Source: Actinomyces oris
Lineage (GTDB): Bacteria; Actinomycetota; Actinomycetes; Actinomycetales; Actinomycetaceae
Assembly: GCF_001937665.1 (NCBI RefSeq)
Contig: NZ_MSKL01000010.1
Span: 1 to 63,187 of the forward strand
DNA: 63,187 nucleotides
Direction: 5' to 3'
The notes below the pieces were generated by a model, which saw only the letters and a program-made list of their open reading frames with translations, did no database searches and had not been told where the DNA came from. Positions within the stretch are counted from its first letter, which is position 1; each line of letters begins with the position of its first letter. Both the position numbers and the translations under genes were made by a program. Shown here in pieces: positions 50,906-58,271 of this stretch.

Positions 50906-51799
50906 ATGAGCACCTTGGACACAGACCTGCTCGCCGTTGTTCGTGGCTGCTACGGCGCGGTGCGCGTTCGGGACCTTGACCTGTCTCGCACTCAGCGCCG
51001 TCATATCGCCTCTCTTGTGAGAGTCGGTGAGCTCATCGACCATGAGCACGGTGTCGTCAGTCTTCCGGGGGTGGAACGTGCCGTCGTTCTGGCGCGTATC
51101 CACGGTGGACTTCTCTCCTGTCAGGCCGCTATGCGCTACTACGACCTGCCGGTGACACAAGGGGCCGAACAGGTTCATCTTGTGGTCGCGACAGGTAGGC
51201 GATTCTCAGTTGTTGGGCGGGAGGTGCTCCATGCAGACCGGCATCGGACTCGGTTATCGCCAACCTCTTACCCGGTGCAGTCACTTCCTGAGGCGCTGGC
51301 TCGTTTTCTGCGCTGCCACGTTCATGACGAGTCTCCGCTCATCGCTCTTGACGCAGCACTTCACGATGAGCGCGTCACTGTCGGGCAGGTTCGCGACCTG
51401 CTTCGCGGCCCTGGTTCGGCCCGTGCGCTCGCTCGGCTCGATCGTGCCAGCGACCGGGCCCGTTCCCCGTTGGAGACGCTGGCGCGAATGGACCTCGAGG
51501 CTGCAGGACTGAGCTTCGAGGACGGGGTGGAGATCGAGGGCGTCGGCGAGGTGGACCTGGTGGTCGAGGGATGGGTGGTCGTGGAGCTGGACGGCTACAC
51601 CTACCACTGCGACGAGTACCAGTTCGGCCTCGACCGATGGCGCGACCGCCGGCTTGTTGCCCGCGGCTTCCTGCCACTGCGCTTCACGAGGAAGGATGTC
51701 TACGCGCATCAGGTCGTCCCGGACGTGCAGAGGGCCTTGGAACGGTGGGGAGTGTCCAAATCGGTGACAAAGGCGGTTGCAGGCGTTGAGTGCGCTTGA
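50906..51799 (+). CDS. AbiEi-like/DUF559 nuclease-fold protein
   Basis: A 297-residue protein. The N-terminal 65 residues form a winged-helix-like unit (ARVRDLDLSRTQRRHIASLVRVGELI then HGVVSLPG) as in AbiEi-type antitoxins. The C-terminal 100 residues match the DUF559 domain related to very-short-patch repair endonucleases: ETLARMDLEAAGLSF, then VDLVVEGWVVVELDGYTYH, with an E-x-D-L-V...V-E-L-D-G pattern of the PD-(D/E)XK fold, and DRWRDRRLVARGFLPLRFT. Such genes are common and scattered in actinobacterial genomes; function is uncertain. The ATG at 50906 is chosen; 50897 is nearly as good. The final codons lie in a duplicated segment. Lower GC than the nrd genes suggests acquisition. Confidence 0.8.
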   Translation: MSTLDTDLLAVVRGCYGAVRVRDLDLSRTQRRHIASLVRVGELIDHEHGVVSLPGVERAVVLARIHGGLLSCQAAMRYYDLPVTQGAEQVHLVVATGRRFSVVGREVLHADRHRTRLSPTSYPVQSLPEALARFLRCHVHDESPLIALDAALHDERVTVGQVRDLLRGPGSARALARLDRASDRARSPLETLARMDLEAAGLSFEDGVEIEGVGEVDLVVEGWVVVELDGYTYHCDEYQFGLDRWRDRRLVARGFLPLRFTRKDVYAHQVVPDVQRALERWGVSKSVTKAVAGVECA

Positions 51800-51872
51800 A
51801 AAAACCGCATGATTCCGCGGTTCGCGTGGCTCGGCGAAAAGTGGTTGGGCTCCTTTGTCTCCGATTTGGACA
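51719..51872 (+). repeat. Duplicated 3' end of DUF559 gene, in-gene copy
   Basis: The intact partner of 50588-50741. Its 120-bp unit (51753-51872) begins inside the coding sequence and supplies the last 15 residues and stop. The 21-bp terminal inverted repeats differ at one position. Inside lies a second hairpin, AACCGC...GCGGTT, preceded by an A run that would make a U tract on the minus strand. Confidence 0.85.
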
Positions 51873-52373
51873 TGAACCTCCCTCGGAGGGTCTTCCACAG
51901 CTCTGGTGATGCCTCTTCGTCGGGGGATGGCAGGCGGCCGGCGGCAATGATGCTGGGGCAAGTGGGTCGTGCGGAGAGCGATCACGCGTAGAGGTGAGGG
52001 TTGCGCTCCCGCCCCCGTCCCAACACGCCGGGCAGGAGTGATCTGGGCCTCATATGTGCGCTCCGGGCGGTTCTGCCGGCTCGTGTTCCAGCTTCGACGG
52101 CATCCGCGGGATCGCGCGAGAAGGTGTTGCCTATCAGGACAAAAGTCCTTACCTCTATCGCAAGATGTTGTGGTCCAGATACAATCAAGACACAAGATGA
52201 TGTGGCTCAATGCGGCTCCTGCGGTGCATGCGGGCGTAGGGTCGGCACCGGTGCCGCCGACCGACCCGCTCTCAGCAGGTAGTGCGCAGTCGCTGGCGGC
52301 GCCGGGAAGAACCGGCCCCATCCACGCTCGACAGGGCCGCGAACAGGAACGAGAAGGACCATCGGAGAGACCC
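51873..52373 (+). other. nrdD upstream region
   Basis: 500 bases before the nrdD start. The first 270 bases have no recognised content. The NrdR box pair lies at 52158-52205, and about 170 bases of leader follow, enough for further control. In-frame codons extend upstream of the chosen GTG but read as low-complexity, non-family sequence. Confidence 0.6.
52158..52205 (+). promoter_or_regulatory. Two NrdR boxes and promoter of nrdD
   Basis: TCGCAAGATGTTGTGG (52158-52173) and ACACAAGATGATGTGG (52190-52205) both fit the NrdR consensus pattern acaCwAtATaTwGtgt reasonably and start 32 bases apart, about three helical turns, as is typical for NrdR sites. TACAAT (52180-52185) between them is a good -10 box. 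NrdR should repress nrdD when deoxynucleotides are plentiful; nrdR itself is not in this window. Confidence 0.75.
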
Positions 52374-54383
52374 GTGCTCGAGAACCACCCCGCCCCCACC
52401 GACACTGCCACCCCGAGCCCCGTCGACGGCCCGGCCTCGACTCCGGTCGCCACCCCCGCTTCCACGCCGGCGCCCGCCGCCGACTCGCGCCTCGTGGCCC
52501 GCGGCTCGGCCGACTCGGCCGTGGCCCGCGGCGAGCGCCCCACCGTGGACGCCATCGCCACCATCACCGAGTACCTGGACCGCTCCGACTGGCGCGTCAA
52601 CGCCAACGCCAACCAGGGCTACTCGCTGGGCGGGATGATGCTCAACACCTCCGGCAAGGTCGTCGCCAACTACTGGCTCAGCCAGGTCTACCCGGCCGCC
52701 GCCGGCCAGGCCCACCGCAACGCGGACCTCCACATCCACGACCTGGACATGTTCGCCGGCTACTGCGCCGGCTGGTCCCTCAAGGACCTCCTTCAGCAGG
52801 GCTTCAACGGCGTCCCCGGCGCCATCGCCGCCGGCCCCGCCAAGCACTTCTCCTCCGCCGTCGGGCAGATCGTCAACTTCCTGGGCACCCTGCAGAACGA
52901 GTGGGCCGGCGCCCAGGCATTCTCCTCTTTCGACACCTACATGGCGCCCTTCGTCCGCCTGGACGACATGACCTACGCCCAGGTCAAGCAGTGCATGCAG
53001 GAACTCATTTTCAACCTCAACGTCCCCTCGCGCTGGGGCACTCAGACGCCCTTCACCAACCTCACCTTCGACTGGACCTGCCCCGCGGACCTGGCCGACG
53101 AGCACCCCCTCATCGGCGACGACGTCTGCGACTTCGCCTACGGCGACCTCCAGGCGGAGATGGACCTCATCAACCGCGCCTTCATGGAGGTCATGACCGA
53201 GGGCGACGCCGAGGGGCGCGTCTTCACCTTCCCCATCCCCACCTACAACATCACCCGGGATTTCGACTGGGACGCCCCCAACACCGAGCTGCTGTTCACC
53301 ATGACCGCGAAGTACGGCCTGCCCTACTTCCAGAACTTCATCAACTCTGAGCTCGACCCCGGCATGATCCGCTCCATGTGCTGCCGCCTCCAGCTCGACC
53401 TGCGCGAGCTGCTCAAGCGCGGCAACGGCCTGTTCGGCTCGGCCGAGCAGACCGGCTCGGTCGGCGTCGTCACCATCAACATGGCCCGGCTCGGCCACCT
53501 CTACGCCGACGACGAGGCCGCCCTGACCGCCCGGCTCGACGAGCTGCTCGAGATCGGCCGCGACACCCTCGAGCTCAAGCGCACCGTCATCCAGCACCAC
53601 ATCGACGCCGGCCTGTTCCCCTTCACCAAGCGGTACCTGGGCACCCTGGACAACCACTTCTCCACCCTGGGCGTCAACGGCATGAACGAGATGGTCCGCA
53701 ACTTCACCCACGACGCCTACGACCTGACCGACCCGCGCGGCCACGCCATGTGCGTGCGCCTCCTGGACCACGTGCGAGACAAGATGATCGAGTTCCAGGA
53801 GGCCACCGGCCACCTCTACAACCTCGAGGCCACGCCGGCCGAGGGCACCACCTACCGCTTCGCCAAGGAGGACCGCAAGCGCTACCCCGGCATCCTCCAG
53901 GCCGGCACGGAGACCAACCCCTACTACACGAACTCCTCCCAGGTCCCCGTGGGCTACACCGACGATCCCTTCGAGGCCCAGGAGATGCAGGAGGAGCTCC
54001 AGACCAAGTACACCGGCGGCACCGTCCTGCACCTGTACATGAACGAGCGCATCTCCTCGGCCGCCGCCTGCAAGGAGCTCGTGCGCCGTTCCCTGACCGC
54101 CTTCCGCACGCCCTACATCACCATCACGCCGACCTTCTCCATCTGCCCGGTCCACGGATACCTCGTGGGCGAGCACCTCACCTGCGACAAGTGCGCCGAG
54201 CTCCACCCGGAGGCCGAACCGGTCGAGTGCGAGGTGTGGACCCGCGTCATGGGCTACTTCCGGCCGGTGCGCTCGTTCAACATCGGCAAGAAGGGCGAGT
54301 ACATGGAGCGGCAGATGTTCACCGAGGCCGCCGCCGGCGGCCACGGCCCGGCCGTCTCGCGCCTGAGCGCGGTCAGCGCCTGA
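52374..54383 (+). CDS. nrdD: Anaerobic ribonucleoside-triphosphate reductase
   Basis: A 669-residue class III ribonucleotide reductase that makes deoxynucleotides without oxygen, using a glycyl radical installed by NrdG. Core sequence begins TITEYLDRSDWRVNANANQGYS near residue 65, with DLHIHDLDMFAGYCAGWSL and later MNERISSAAACKELVRRSL. The C-terminal zinc site has C-P-V-H and C-D-K-C, and the glycyl radical loop is RVMGYFRPVRSFNIGKKGEY. The N-terminal 60 residues are Pro/Thr/Ala-rich, and no ATP-cone is present, unlike the E. coli enzyme. The GTG start is chosen for the GGAGAG nearby and because upstream codons look non-coding. The activase gene nrdG follows but is separated by a toxin-antitoxin pair. 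Confidence 0.94.
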   Translation: MLENHPAPTDTATPSPVDGPASTPVATPASTPAPAADSRLVARGSADSAVARGERPTVDAIATITEYLDRSDWRVNANANQGYSLGGMMLNTSGKVVANYWLSQVYPAAAGQAHRNADLHIHDLDMFAGYCAGWSLKDLLQQGFNGVPGAIAAGPAKHFSSAVGQIVNFLGTLQNEWAGAQAFSSFDTYMAPFVRLDDMTYAQVKQCMQELIFNLNVPSRWGTQTPFTNLTFDWTCPADLADEHPLIGDDVCDFAYGDLQAEMDLINRAFMEVMTEGDAEGRVFTFPIPTYNITRDFDWDAPNTELLFTMTAKYGLPYFQNFINSELDPGMIRSMCCRLQLDLRELLKRGNGLFGSAEQTGSVGVVTINMARLGHLYADDEAALTARLDELLEIGRDTLELKRTVIQHHIDAGLFPFTKRYLGTLDNHFSTLGVNGMNEMVRNFTHDAYDLTDPRGHAMCVRLLDHVRDKMIEFQEATGHLYNLEATPAEGTTYRFAKEDRKRYPGILQAGTETNPYYTNSSQVPVGYTDDPFEAQEMQEELQTKYTGGTVLHLYMNERISSAAACKELVRRSLTAFRTPYITITPTFSICPVHGYLVGEHLTCDKCAELHPEAEPVECEVWTRVMGYFRPVRSFNIGKKGEYMERQMFTEAAAGGHGPAVSRLSAVSA

Positions 54384-54415
54384 GGATCCGCGACAGAGAA
54401 GGAAAGGAAGGGTAG

Positions 54416-54685
54416 GTGGCGGACTGGAGCGTTGAGTTCACTCCTCGCGCCGAGAAGGCTGTGAAGCGACTTGATCACAGTGTCAAGAAGCGTGTGGTCG
54501 ACAAGCTGCGGGAGATTCAGGGGGTTGACGATCCGCGAGACTTCCTGAAGCCGATGACAGGTCCGCTCGCGGGAATGTTCCGACTCCGGGTTGGGGATTA
54601 TCGGGTGATCATCGACATCCAGGGCGAGCGATGTGTGATCCTCGCGCTCGATGTTGGCCACCGCTCGGTTGTCTATGGCCGGTGA
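54416..54685 (+). CDS. RelE-family toxin
   Basis: An 89-residue toxin of the RelE/ParE superfamily, probably a ribosome-dependent mRNA endonuclease. It has the expected order: FTPRAEKAVKRLDHSVKKRVVDKL, GPLAGMFRLRVGDYRVIIDIQ and the C-terminal strand ILALDVGHRSVVYGR, whose Arg and Tyr are typical catalytic residues. The GTG start follows GGAAGGAAGG. It lies only 33 bases after nrdD in the same direction, so it would be read with nrdD under NrdR control. Its presumed antitoxin lies 150 bases downstream, the reverse of the usual order. Codons are less GC-rich than in nrdD, which fits insertion into an existing nrdDG operon. Confidence 0.88.
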   Translation: MADWSVEFTPRAEKAVKRLDHSVKKRVVDKLREIQGVDDPRDFLKPMTGPLAGMFRLRVGDYRVIIDIQGERCVILALDVGHRSVVYGR

Positions 54686-54799
54686 CATCACAAGGATTGC
54701 TCGTGAATGGGCCACCGAAGTGCCGGGGCGCCCATCATTTCTGTGGTGGACGCCCCGACGCCTTGTCTCGGGGATGCCTGAACTCTATGTCCGTGATGG

Positions 54800-54846
54800 T
54801 TGTGAAGAGAATGGCTGGCACTTATGCTGTAAACATGTCTACAGCA
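54800..54846 (+). promoter_or_regulatory. Antitoxin promoter with overlapping palindrome
   Basis: TTGTGA (54800-54805) and TATGCT (54823-54828) are separated by 17 bases. The A of the antitoxin ATG at 54835 falls where transcription should start, so the message would be leaderless. TGCTGTA (54825-54831) and TACAGCA (54840-54846) form a perfect inverted repeat across the -10 box and start codon, a fitting site for autorepression by the ribbon-helix-helix protein. Confidence 0.6.
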
Positions 54847-55071
54847 GTTCTGAGCGTACGGCTGCCAGAGGACCTCAAGCGTCGGCTCGATGACCTCGGG
54901 AGCCAGACTGGTCGTTCGGCAACGTTCTACGTACGTGAGGCCGTCGAGTCCTACATCGATGACTTGGAGTACGCGTACGCGCTGAAGGCGGAAGCGGAGG
55001 CGGTGCGGCGCGGTGAGATCAAGACGCGTCGCCTTGATGAGATCGCGGCGGCGCTCGGCCTCGATGCCTGA
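54835..55071 (+). CDS. Ribbon-helix-helix antitoxin
   Basis: A 78-residue antitoxin. Residues 1-45 are a ribbon-helix-helix domain (TAVLSVRLPEDLKRRLDDLGSQTGRSATFYVREAVESYIDDL). The rest is a charged helix (EYAYALKAEAEAVRRGEIKTRRLDEIAAALGLDA) that should bind the toxin. This antitoxin type normally sits just before a RelE toxin like the one at 54416, but here it comes after it. No ribosome binding site is present; a leaderless transcript from a promoter ending at its ATG is likely. Its stop overlaps the nrdG start by eight bases, so its promoter and translation probably also feed nrdG. Confidence 0.87.
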   Translation: MSTAVLSVRLPEDLKRRLDDLGSQTGRSATFYVREAVESYIDDLEYAYALKAEAEAVRRGEIKTRRLDEIAAALGLDA

Positions 55072-55825
55072 GACTGAGGAGACGAGATTCCGGTTGTCCT
55101 GCCCTGCTGATGCTTTGGTGATCGCCGGGCTCGTCCCCATGAGCACGGTCGACTGGCCCGATCACCTGACCGCGACGGTCTTCTGCCAGGGCTGTCCCTG
55201 GAACTGCTTCTACTGTCACAACCAGGCCCTCATCCCCGCCCGCACGCCCGGCCAGGTGGCGTGGGAGGAGGTGCGCGCCCTGCTGGGCCGTCGGCGGGGG
55301 CTGCTCGACGGCGTCGTCCTCACCGGCGGCGAGGCGCTGCGCCAGGACGCCCTGGCCGACGCCGCCCGCGAGGTCATCGACATGGGCTTCCAGGTGGGGC
55401 TGCACACGGCCGGGCCCTACCCGCGGCGGCTGCGCGACATGATCGCGGCCGGGCTCGTCGACTGGGTAGGGCTGGACATCAAGGCCCTGCCCGAGCACTA
55501 CGGGCAGGTGGTCGGCCGGGAGAAGGCGGCCACGAAGGCCTGGGAGAGCCTGGAGGTGCTCGTCGAGGCGGCCAGCCGCGGCGGCCCGGACTTTGAGGTG
55601 CGCACCACCGTGGTGCCCGGGGACGTGACGGCCGACGACGCCGTCGAGGTCGCCCGGCGGGTGTACGCAGCGGGGGCGAGGGTCTACGCCCTCCAGCAGG
55701 CTCGCGCCGAGGGGACGAGCGGCGAGTTCGACGTCGTGGCACCCGGCTGGGACGGGATGTGCGAGCGCATGGCCGAGCGCATCGAGGCCCTGGGCTGGGA
55801 ACGCTTCACCTACCGCCCGGCATAG
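55064..55825 (+). CDS. nrdG: Anaerobic NrdD-activating radical SAM enzyme
   Basis: A 253-residue radical S-adenosylmethionine protein that generates the glycyl radical on NrdD. The iron-sulfur cluster motif C-x3-C-x2-C is present as CPWNCFYC near residue 44, the GGE motif of SAM binding as LTGGEAL near 87, and VDWVGLDIKALPEHY further on. Length is greater than the 154-residue E. coli NrdG but matches the longer actinobacterial type. The ATG at 55064 overlaps the antitoxin stop by eight bases, so translation is coupled to the antitoxin and not to nrdD directly. First residues MPETEETRF are polar; an in-frame start upstream would overlap the antitoxin further and is less likely. Confidence 0.9.
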   Translation: MPETEETRFRLSCPADALVIAGLVPMSTVDWPDHLTATVFCQGCPWNCFYCHNQALIPARTPGQVAWEEVRALLGRRRGLLDGVVLTGGEALRQDALADAAREVIDMGFQVGLHTAGPYPRRLRDMIAAGLVDWVGLDIKALPEHYGQVVGREKAATKAWESLEVLVEAASRGGPDFEVRTTVVPGDVTADDAVEVARRVYAAGARVYALQQARAEGTSGEFDVVAPGWDGMCERMAERIEALGWERFTYRPA

Positions 55826-55887
55826 GGCGGCTCGTGTGGGGAGCGGTGTCCATGGTCGGGCGGTGGGTGCGCTACTAGCCTCGGGGC

Positions 55888-56274
55888 ATGAGCTACGACA
55901 TCCTGATTTTCGAGCCGGCGGCGGTCTCAGACGAGGAATTCCCGCAGTGGTGGGAACAGGTCTCCCGGTGGGAGGAGCCGCGCGACTACGACACCACCGA
56001 GGGCTCTACCCCGGCGATCAGGTCCTTCTACCGAGACCTCATCCGCTCCTTCCCCCCGTTCAACGGCCCCGACGCGCTGAGTGAGGAGGAGCTCGAAGAG
56101 CGGGAGGACAAGGGGCTGCCGGTCGCCGAATACACCATCGGCGCCGACCACATCTACATCAGTGTCGGCTGGTCGGACGCGAACGCGCTCGTCAAGATCG
56201 TCGGCCAGATGGCCTGGACGCAGCGGCTTGCAGTCGCCTACGTCAGTGACGACAGTTCGATCGTCCGGCCGTAG
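55888..56274 (+). CDS. Hypothetical acidic protein
   Basis: A 128-residue acidic cytoplasmic protein of unknown function. It starts MSYDILIFEPA and has aromatic segments (FPQWWEQVSRWEE, SFYRDLIRSFPPFNGPDA), then EYTIGADHIYISVGWSDANALVKIVGQMA. Proteins with a similar MSYD...FPPFNGP pattern occur in many bacteria, sometimes as apparent immunity proteins, but I cannot name the family with confidence. There is no signal peptide. It begins 62 bases after nrdG in the same direction. The upstream CCTCGGGGC is not a strong ribosome binding site. Either a stand-alone gene or the last of the nrd unit. Confidence 0.72.
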   Translation: MSYDILIFEPAAVSDEEFPQWWEQVSRWEEPRDYDTTEGSTPAIRSFYRDLIRSFPPFNGPDALSEEELEEREDKGLPVAEYTIGADHIYISVGWSDANALVKIVGQMAWTQRLAVAYVSDDSSIVRP

Positions 56275-56396
56275 CGGCGGGCGGGGCCGCGGCGCCACGC
56301 GGACCTCTCATAAGCGCGGGTGTCTTGTCCGATAACGACCGACTGGTTAGGCTCCTCGTATCCGCTGGAAGGGTTCCCGCATCAAAGGAGACGACC

Positions 56397-57467
56397 GTGA
56401 AACCCGCACGAGCAACCCAGCTTCTCATGACCGCAGGTCTTGCCGTGGCGACGGCCACCGCCTGCTTCCCGGTCCAGCCCCAGGGTGCAGACCCGGGGGC
56501 TGCTGCTCTGTCGACCAGTGTCGGCACCGAGCAGGCACCCCCCGGCGGCCCGGCCAGTGCAGCGGCCTCGGCGGTGCCGGCCGGTAATGCCTCCGCACCG
56601 GCGGTACCGTCGTCGAGCATGGGGGAGGCGACCACTGCTGCCCCGTCCGGTGAGCCCTCCGCCTTGCCGAGCGAGACCGCCGCCTCCCCGTCCGACGCCG
56701 CAACCGCCTCGCCCTCGCAGCCCTCCGAGGGCTCGGGGCGGGGGCGCTCCGAGGTCGAGATCGACGGCTGGAACGTCGACTACTTCGAGGGCTTCGACGG
56801 CTCCTTCGAGGACACGAAGTGGGGGCACTACGGCTTGGATAGGGCTGCCGTCGACCATGGCGCCATGGGAATCATGTCGGATGAGAACTCACTTGTTGAG
56901 AACGGCAATCTCATTATCCGCACCCAGTACCGGGATGGGCAGTGGAGCGCCGGTGGCGCCTCGAGCGCTGATGCCTTTGCGGCTTCGCGCGGCCGGTGGG
57001 AGGTGCGGGCCAAGTTCCCCCGGGCCAAGGGGATCGGCTATGCGATGCTGCTGTGGCCAGAGGATAAGAGTTGGCCGCCGGAGGTTGACTTCGCTGAGGG
57101 ACGCGTCAACGGGCCGCGGGTGTCGGGCACCTACCACTGGGGTGACTCCACTGAGGAGGGGCACAAGCAGGACCAGCGGGTCTTCGACAACACGGACATG
57201 GGCGGCTGGCACACCTACGGTGTCATCGTGGAGGAGGACTACATCGTCTTCACCTTCGATGGCCAGGAGTGGGGGCGGGTCACCCGCGACGATGTCGGCG
57301 AGGGCATCACTGACAAGCGGATGTGGTTCGGGGTTCAGACTGGGGCGATGGATCCCAATGGGAAGGCGAACCGGTACGAGACCGTCGACGGCGGTGTCCC
57401 CGGCCCGCTCACTCCGGCCGTCTCCGACATTCAGATCGACTACGTCGCCCACTACACCAGGGGGTAG
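56397..57467 (+). CDS. Secreted glycoside hydrolase family 16 protein
   Basis: A 356-residue exported enzyme. The signal peptide (TQLLMTAGLAVATATAC) ends in a cysteine at residue 23 that could be lipidated, though the lipobox is weak. A Ser/Pro/Ala-rich linker runs to about residue 115, then the GH16 jelly-roll domain: YFEGFDGSFEDTKWGHYG, GRWEVRAKFPRAKGIGYAMLLWP, and the catalytic ExDxxE motif as EVDFAE. GH16 enzymes cut beta-glucans or galactans; the exact polysaccharide cannot be told. AAAGGAG lies seven bases before the GTG start at 56397. It stands alone between a hypothetical gene and the phd-vapC module. Confidence 0.88.
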   Translation: MKPARATQLLMTAGLAVATATACFPVQPQGADPGAAALSTSVGTEQAPPGGPASAAASAVPAGNASAPAVPSSSMGEATTAAPSGEPSALPSETAASPSDAATASPSQPSEGSGRGRSEVEIDGWNVDYFEGFDGSFEDTKWGHYGLDRAAVDHGAMGIMSDENSLVENGNLIIRTQYRDGQWSAGGASSADAFAASRGRWEVRAKFPRAKGIGYAMLLWPEDKSWPPEVDFAEGRVNGPRVSGTYHWGDSTEEGHKQDQRVFDNTDMGGWHTYGVIVEEDYIVFTFDGQEWGRVTRDDVGEGITDKRMWFGVQTGAMDPNGKANRYETVDGGVPGPLTPAVSDIQIDYVAHYTRG

Positions 57468-57520
57468 TTCGGCGCTGCGTTGCTCCTCGAGCCTTCGGCC
57501 CTGCCTCCGCCACCGCAGCC

Positions 57521-57547
57521 ACAAAGTAGTACATGTAGAACCTTTGT
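57521..57547 (+). promoter_or_regulatory. Concentric palindrome before phd-vapC
   Basis: ACAAAG and CTTTGT flank an inner palindrome TACATGTA sharing the same centre. TATTCT at 57550-57555 is a plausible -10 box placing transcription start at the phd ATG (57562), so this transcript may also be leaderless. Binding by the Phd antitoxin is inferred. Confidence 0.5.
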
Positions 57548-57561
57548 CGTATTCTCGTGTC

Positions 57562-57873
57562 ATGAGTGCAGCGGGTGTGCCGGTTTCTCCGGGGAGCAGG
57601 ACTGTCGGACTGCGGGAGGTCAATCAGCAGGCCGGGCGGGTCTACCGTGAGGTCGAGTCCAGTGGTGTGCCTGTGACGGTCACCGACCGTGGCCGCCCTA
57701 TCGCCCAGATCGTCCCAATTCGCGATGATGAGTCCTGGTATGAGCGGATGGTCCGTGAAGGCAAGGTCCGTCCGGCCGCAGACGACTGGGTGCTGTCCAC
57801 CAGGCGGTGGGAGGCGCCCGAGGGGTTCGACCTTGAGCAGTTCCTCCTCAGTGAGCGCGAGGAGGACAGGTGA
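57562..57873 (+). CDS. Phd/YefM-type antitoxin
   Basis: A 103-residue antitoxin. The N-terminal DNA-binding domain fits Phd/YefM: TVGLREVNQQAGRVYREVESSGVPVTVTDRGRPIAQIVPI. The C-terminal part is charged and would bind the PIN toxin; it contains DWVLSTRRWEAPEGFDLEQFLLSEREEDR. The ATG at 57562 is chosen because the family begins about 15 residues later and a promoter-like -10 box ends seven bases upstream. Its stop overlaps the toxin start as GTGA, so the pair is translationally coupled. Together they form a complete phd-vapC module just after the GH16 gene. Confidence 0.87.
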   Translation: MSAAGVPVSPGSRTVGLREVNQQAGRVYREVESSGVPVTVTDRGRPIAQIVPIRDDESWYERMVREGKVRPAADDWVLSTRRWEAPEGFDLEQFLLSEREEDR

Positions 57874-58271
57874 TCTACCTCGACACCTCGGTGGCGCTGC
57901 TCTCCCTCCTTGGCCAGCCCGGAGCTGATGAGGCTGCGCGGCTCATTATGGATGCCCACGCGGAAGAGGGTCTGGTGTCCTCCTGTCTGCTCAAGGTAGA
58001 GATGGCGCGGGCGGCGCATCGCGATCACTTCGACGTCCGCGCGGTCGATGAGTTCGTTGTGGGGGTGGAGCTCATTGAGATCGGTCCGGATGTTATCGAG
58101 CGCGCCAGCGCCTTGACCGGTGAGCTGAAGTCTCTTGACGCCATTCACCTGGCGACTGCGATGCTGCTGGACAATCCTCGTCACCCTGTCACAATCCTGA
58201 CTCACGACGCCCGCTTGGCCGACGCCGCCCGGTCCCGGGGACTGGGCGTGATCGATCCGCTGGGCTCATAG
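57870..58271 (+). CDS. VapC-type PIN-domain ribonuclease toxin
   Basis: A 133-residue PIN-domain toxin, apparently intact. The acidic active-site residues are visible as Asp5 (MIYLDTSVALL), Glu near 43 (LLKVEMARAAH), Asp near 90 (SLDAIHLATAMLL) and Asp near 113 (THDARLADAARS). It should cut tRNA or other RNA when its antitoxin is lost. The GTG start overlaps the antitoxin stop. Its 3' end overlaps the convergent nitroreductase gene by six bases. It contrasts with the frameshifted vapC at 19750. Confidence 0.88.
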   Translation: MIYLDTSVALLSLLGQPGADEAARLIMDAHAEEGLVSSCLLKVEMARAAHRDHFDVRAVDEFVVGVELIEIGPDVIERASALTGELKSLDAIHLATAMLLDNPRHPVTILTHDARLADAARSRGLGVIDPLGS

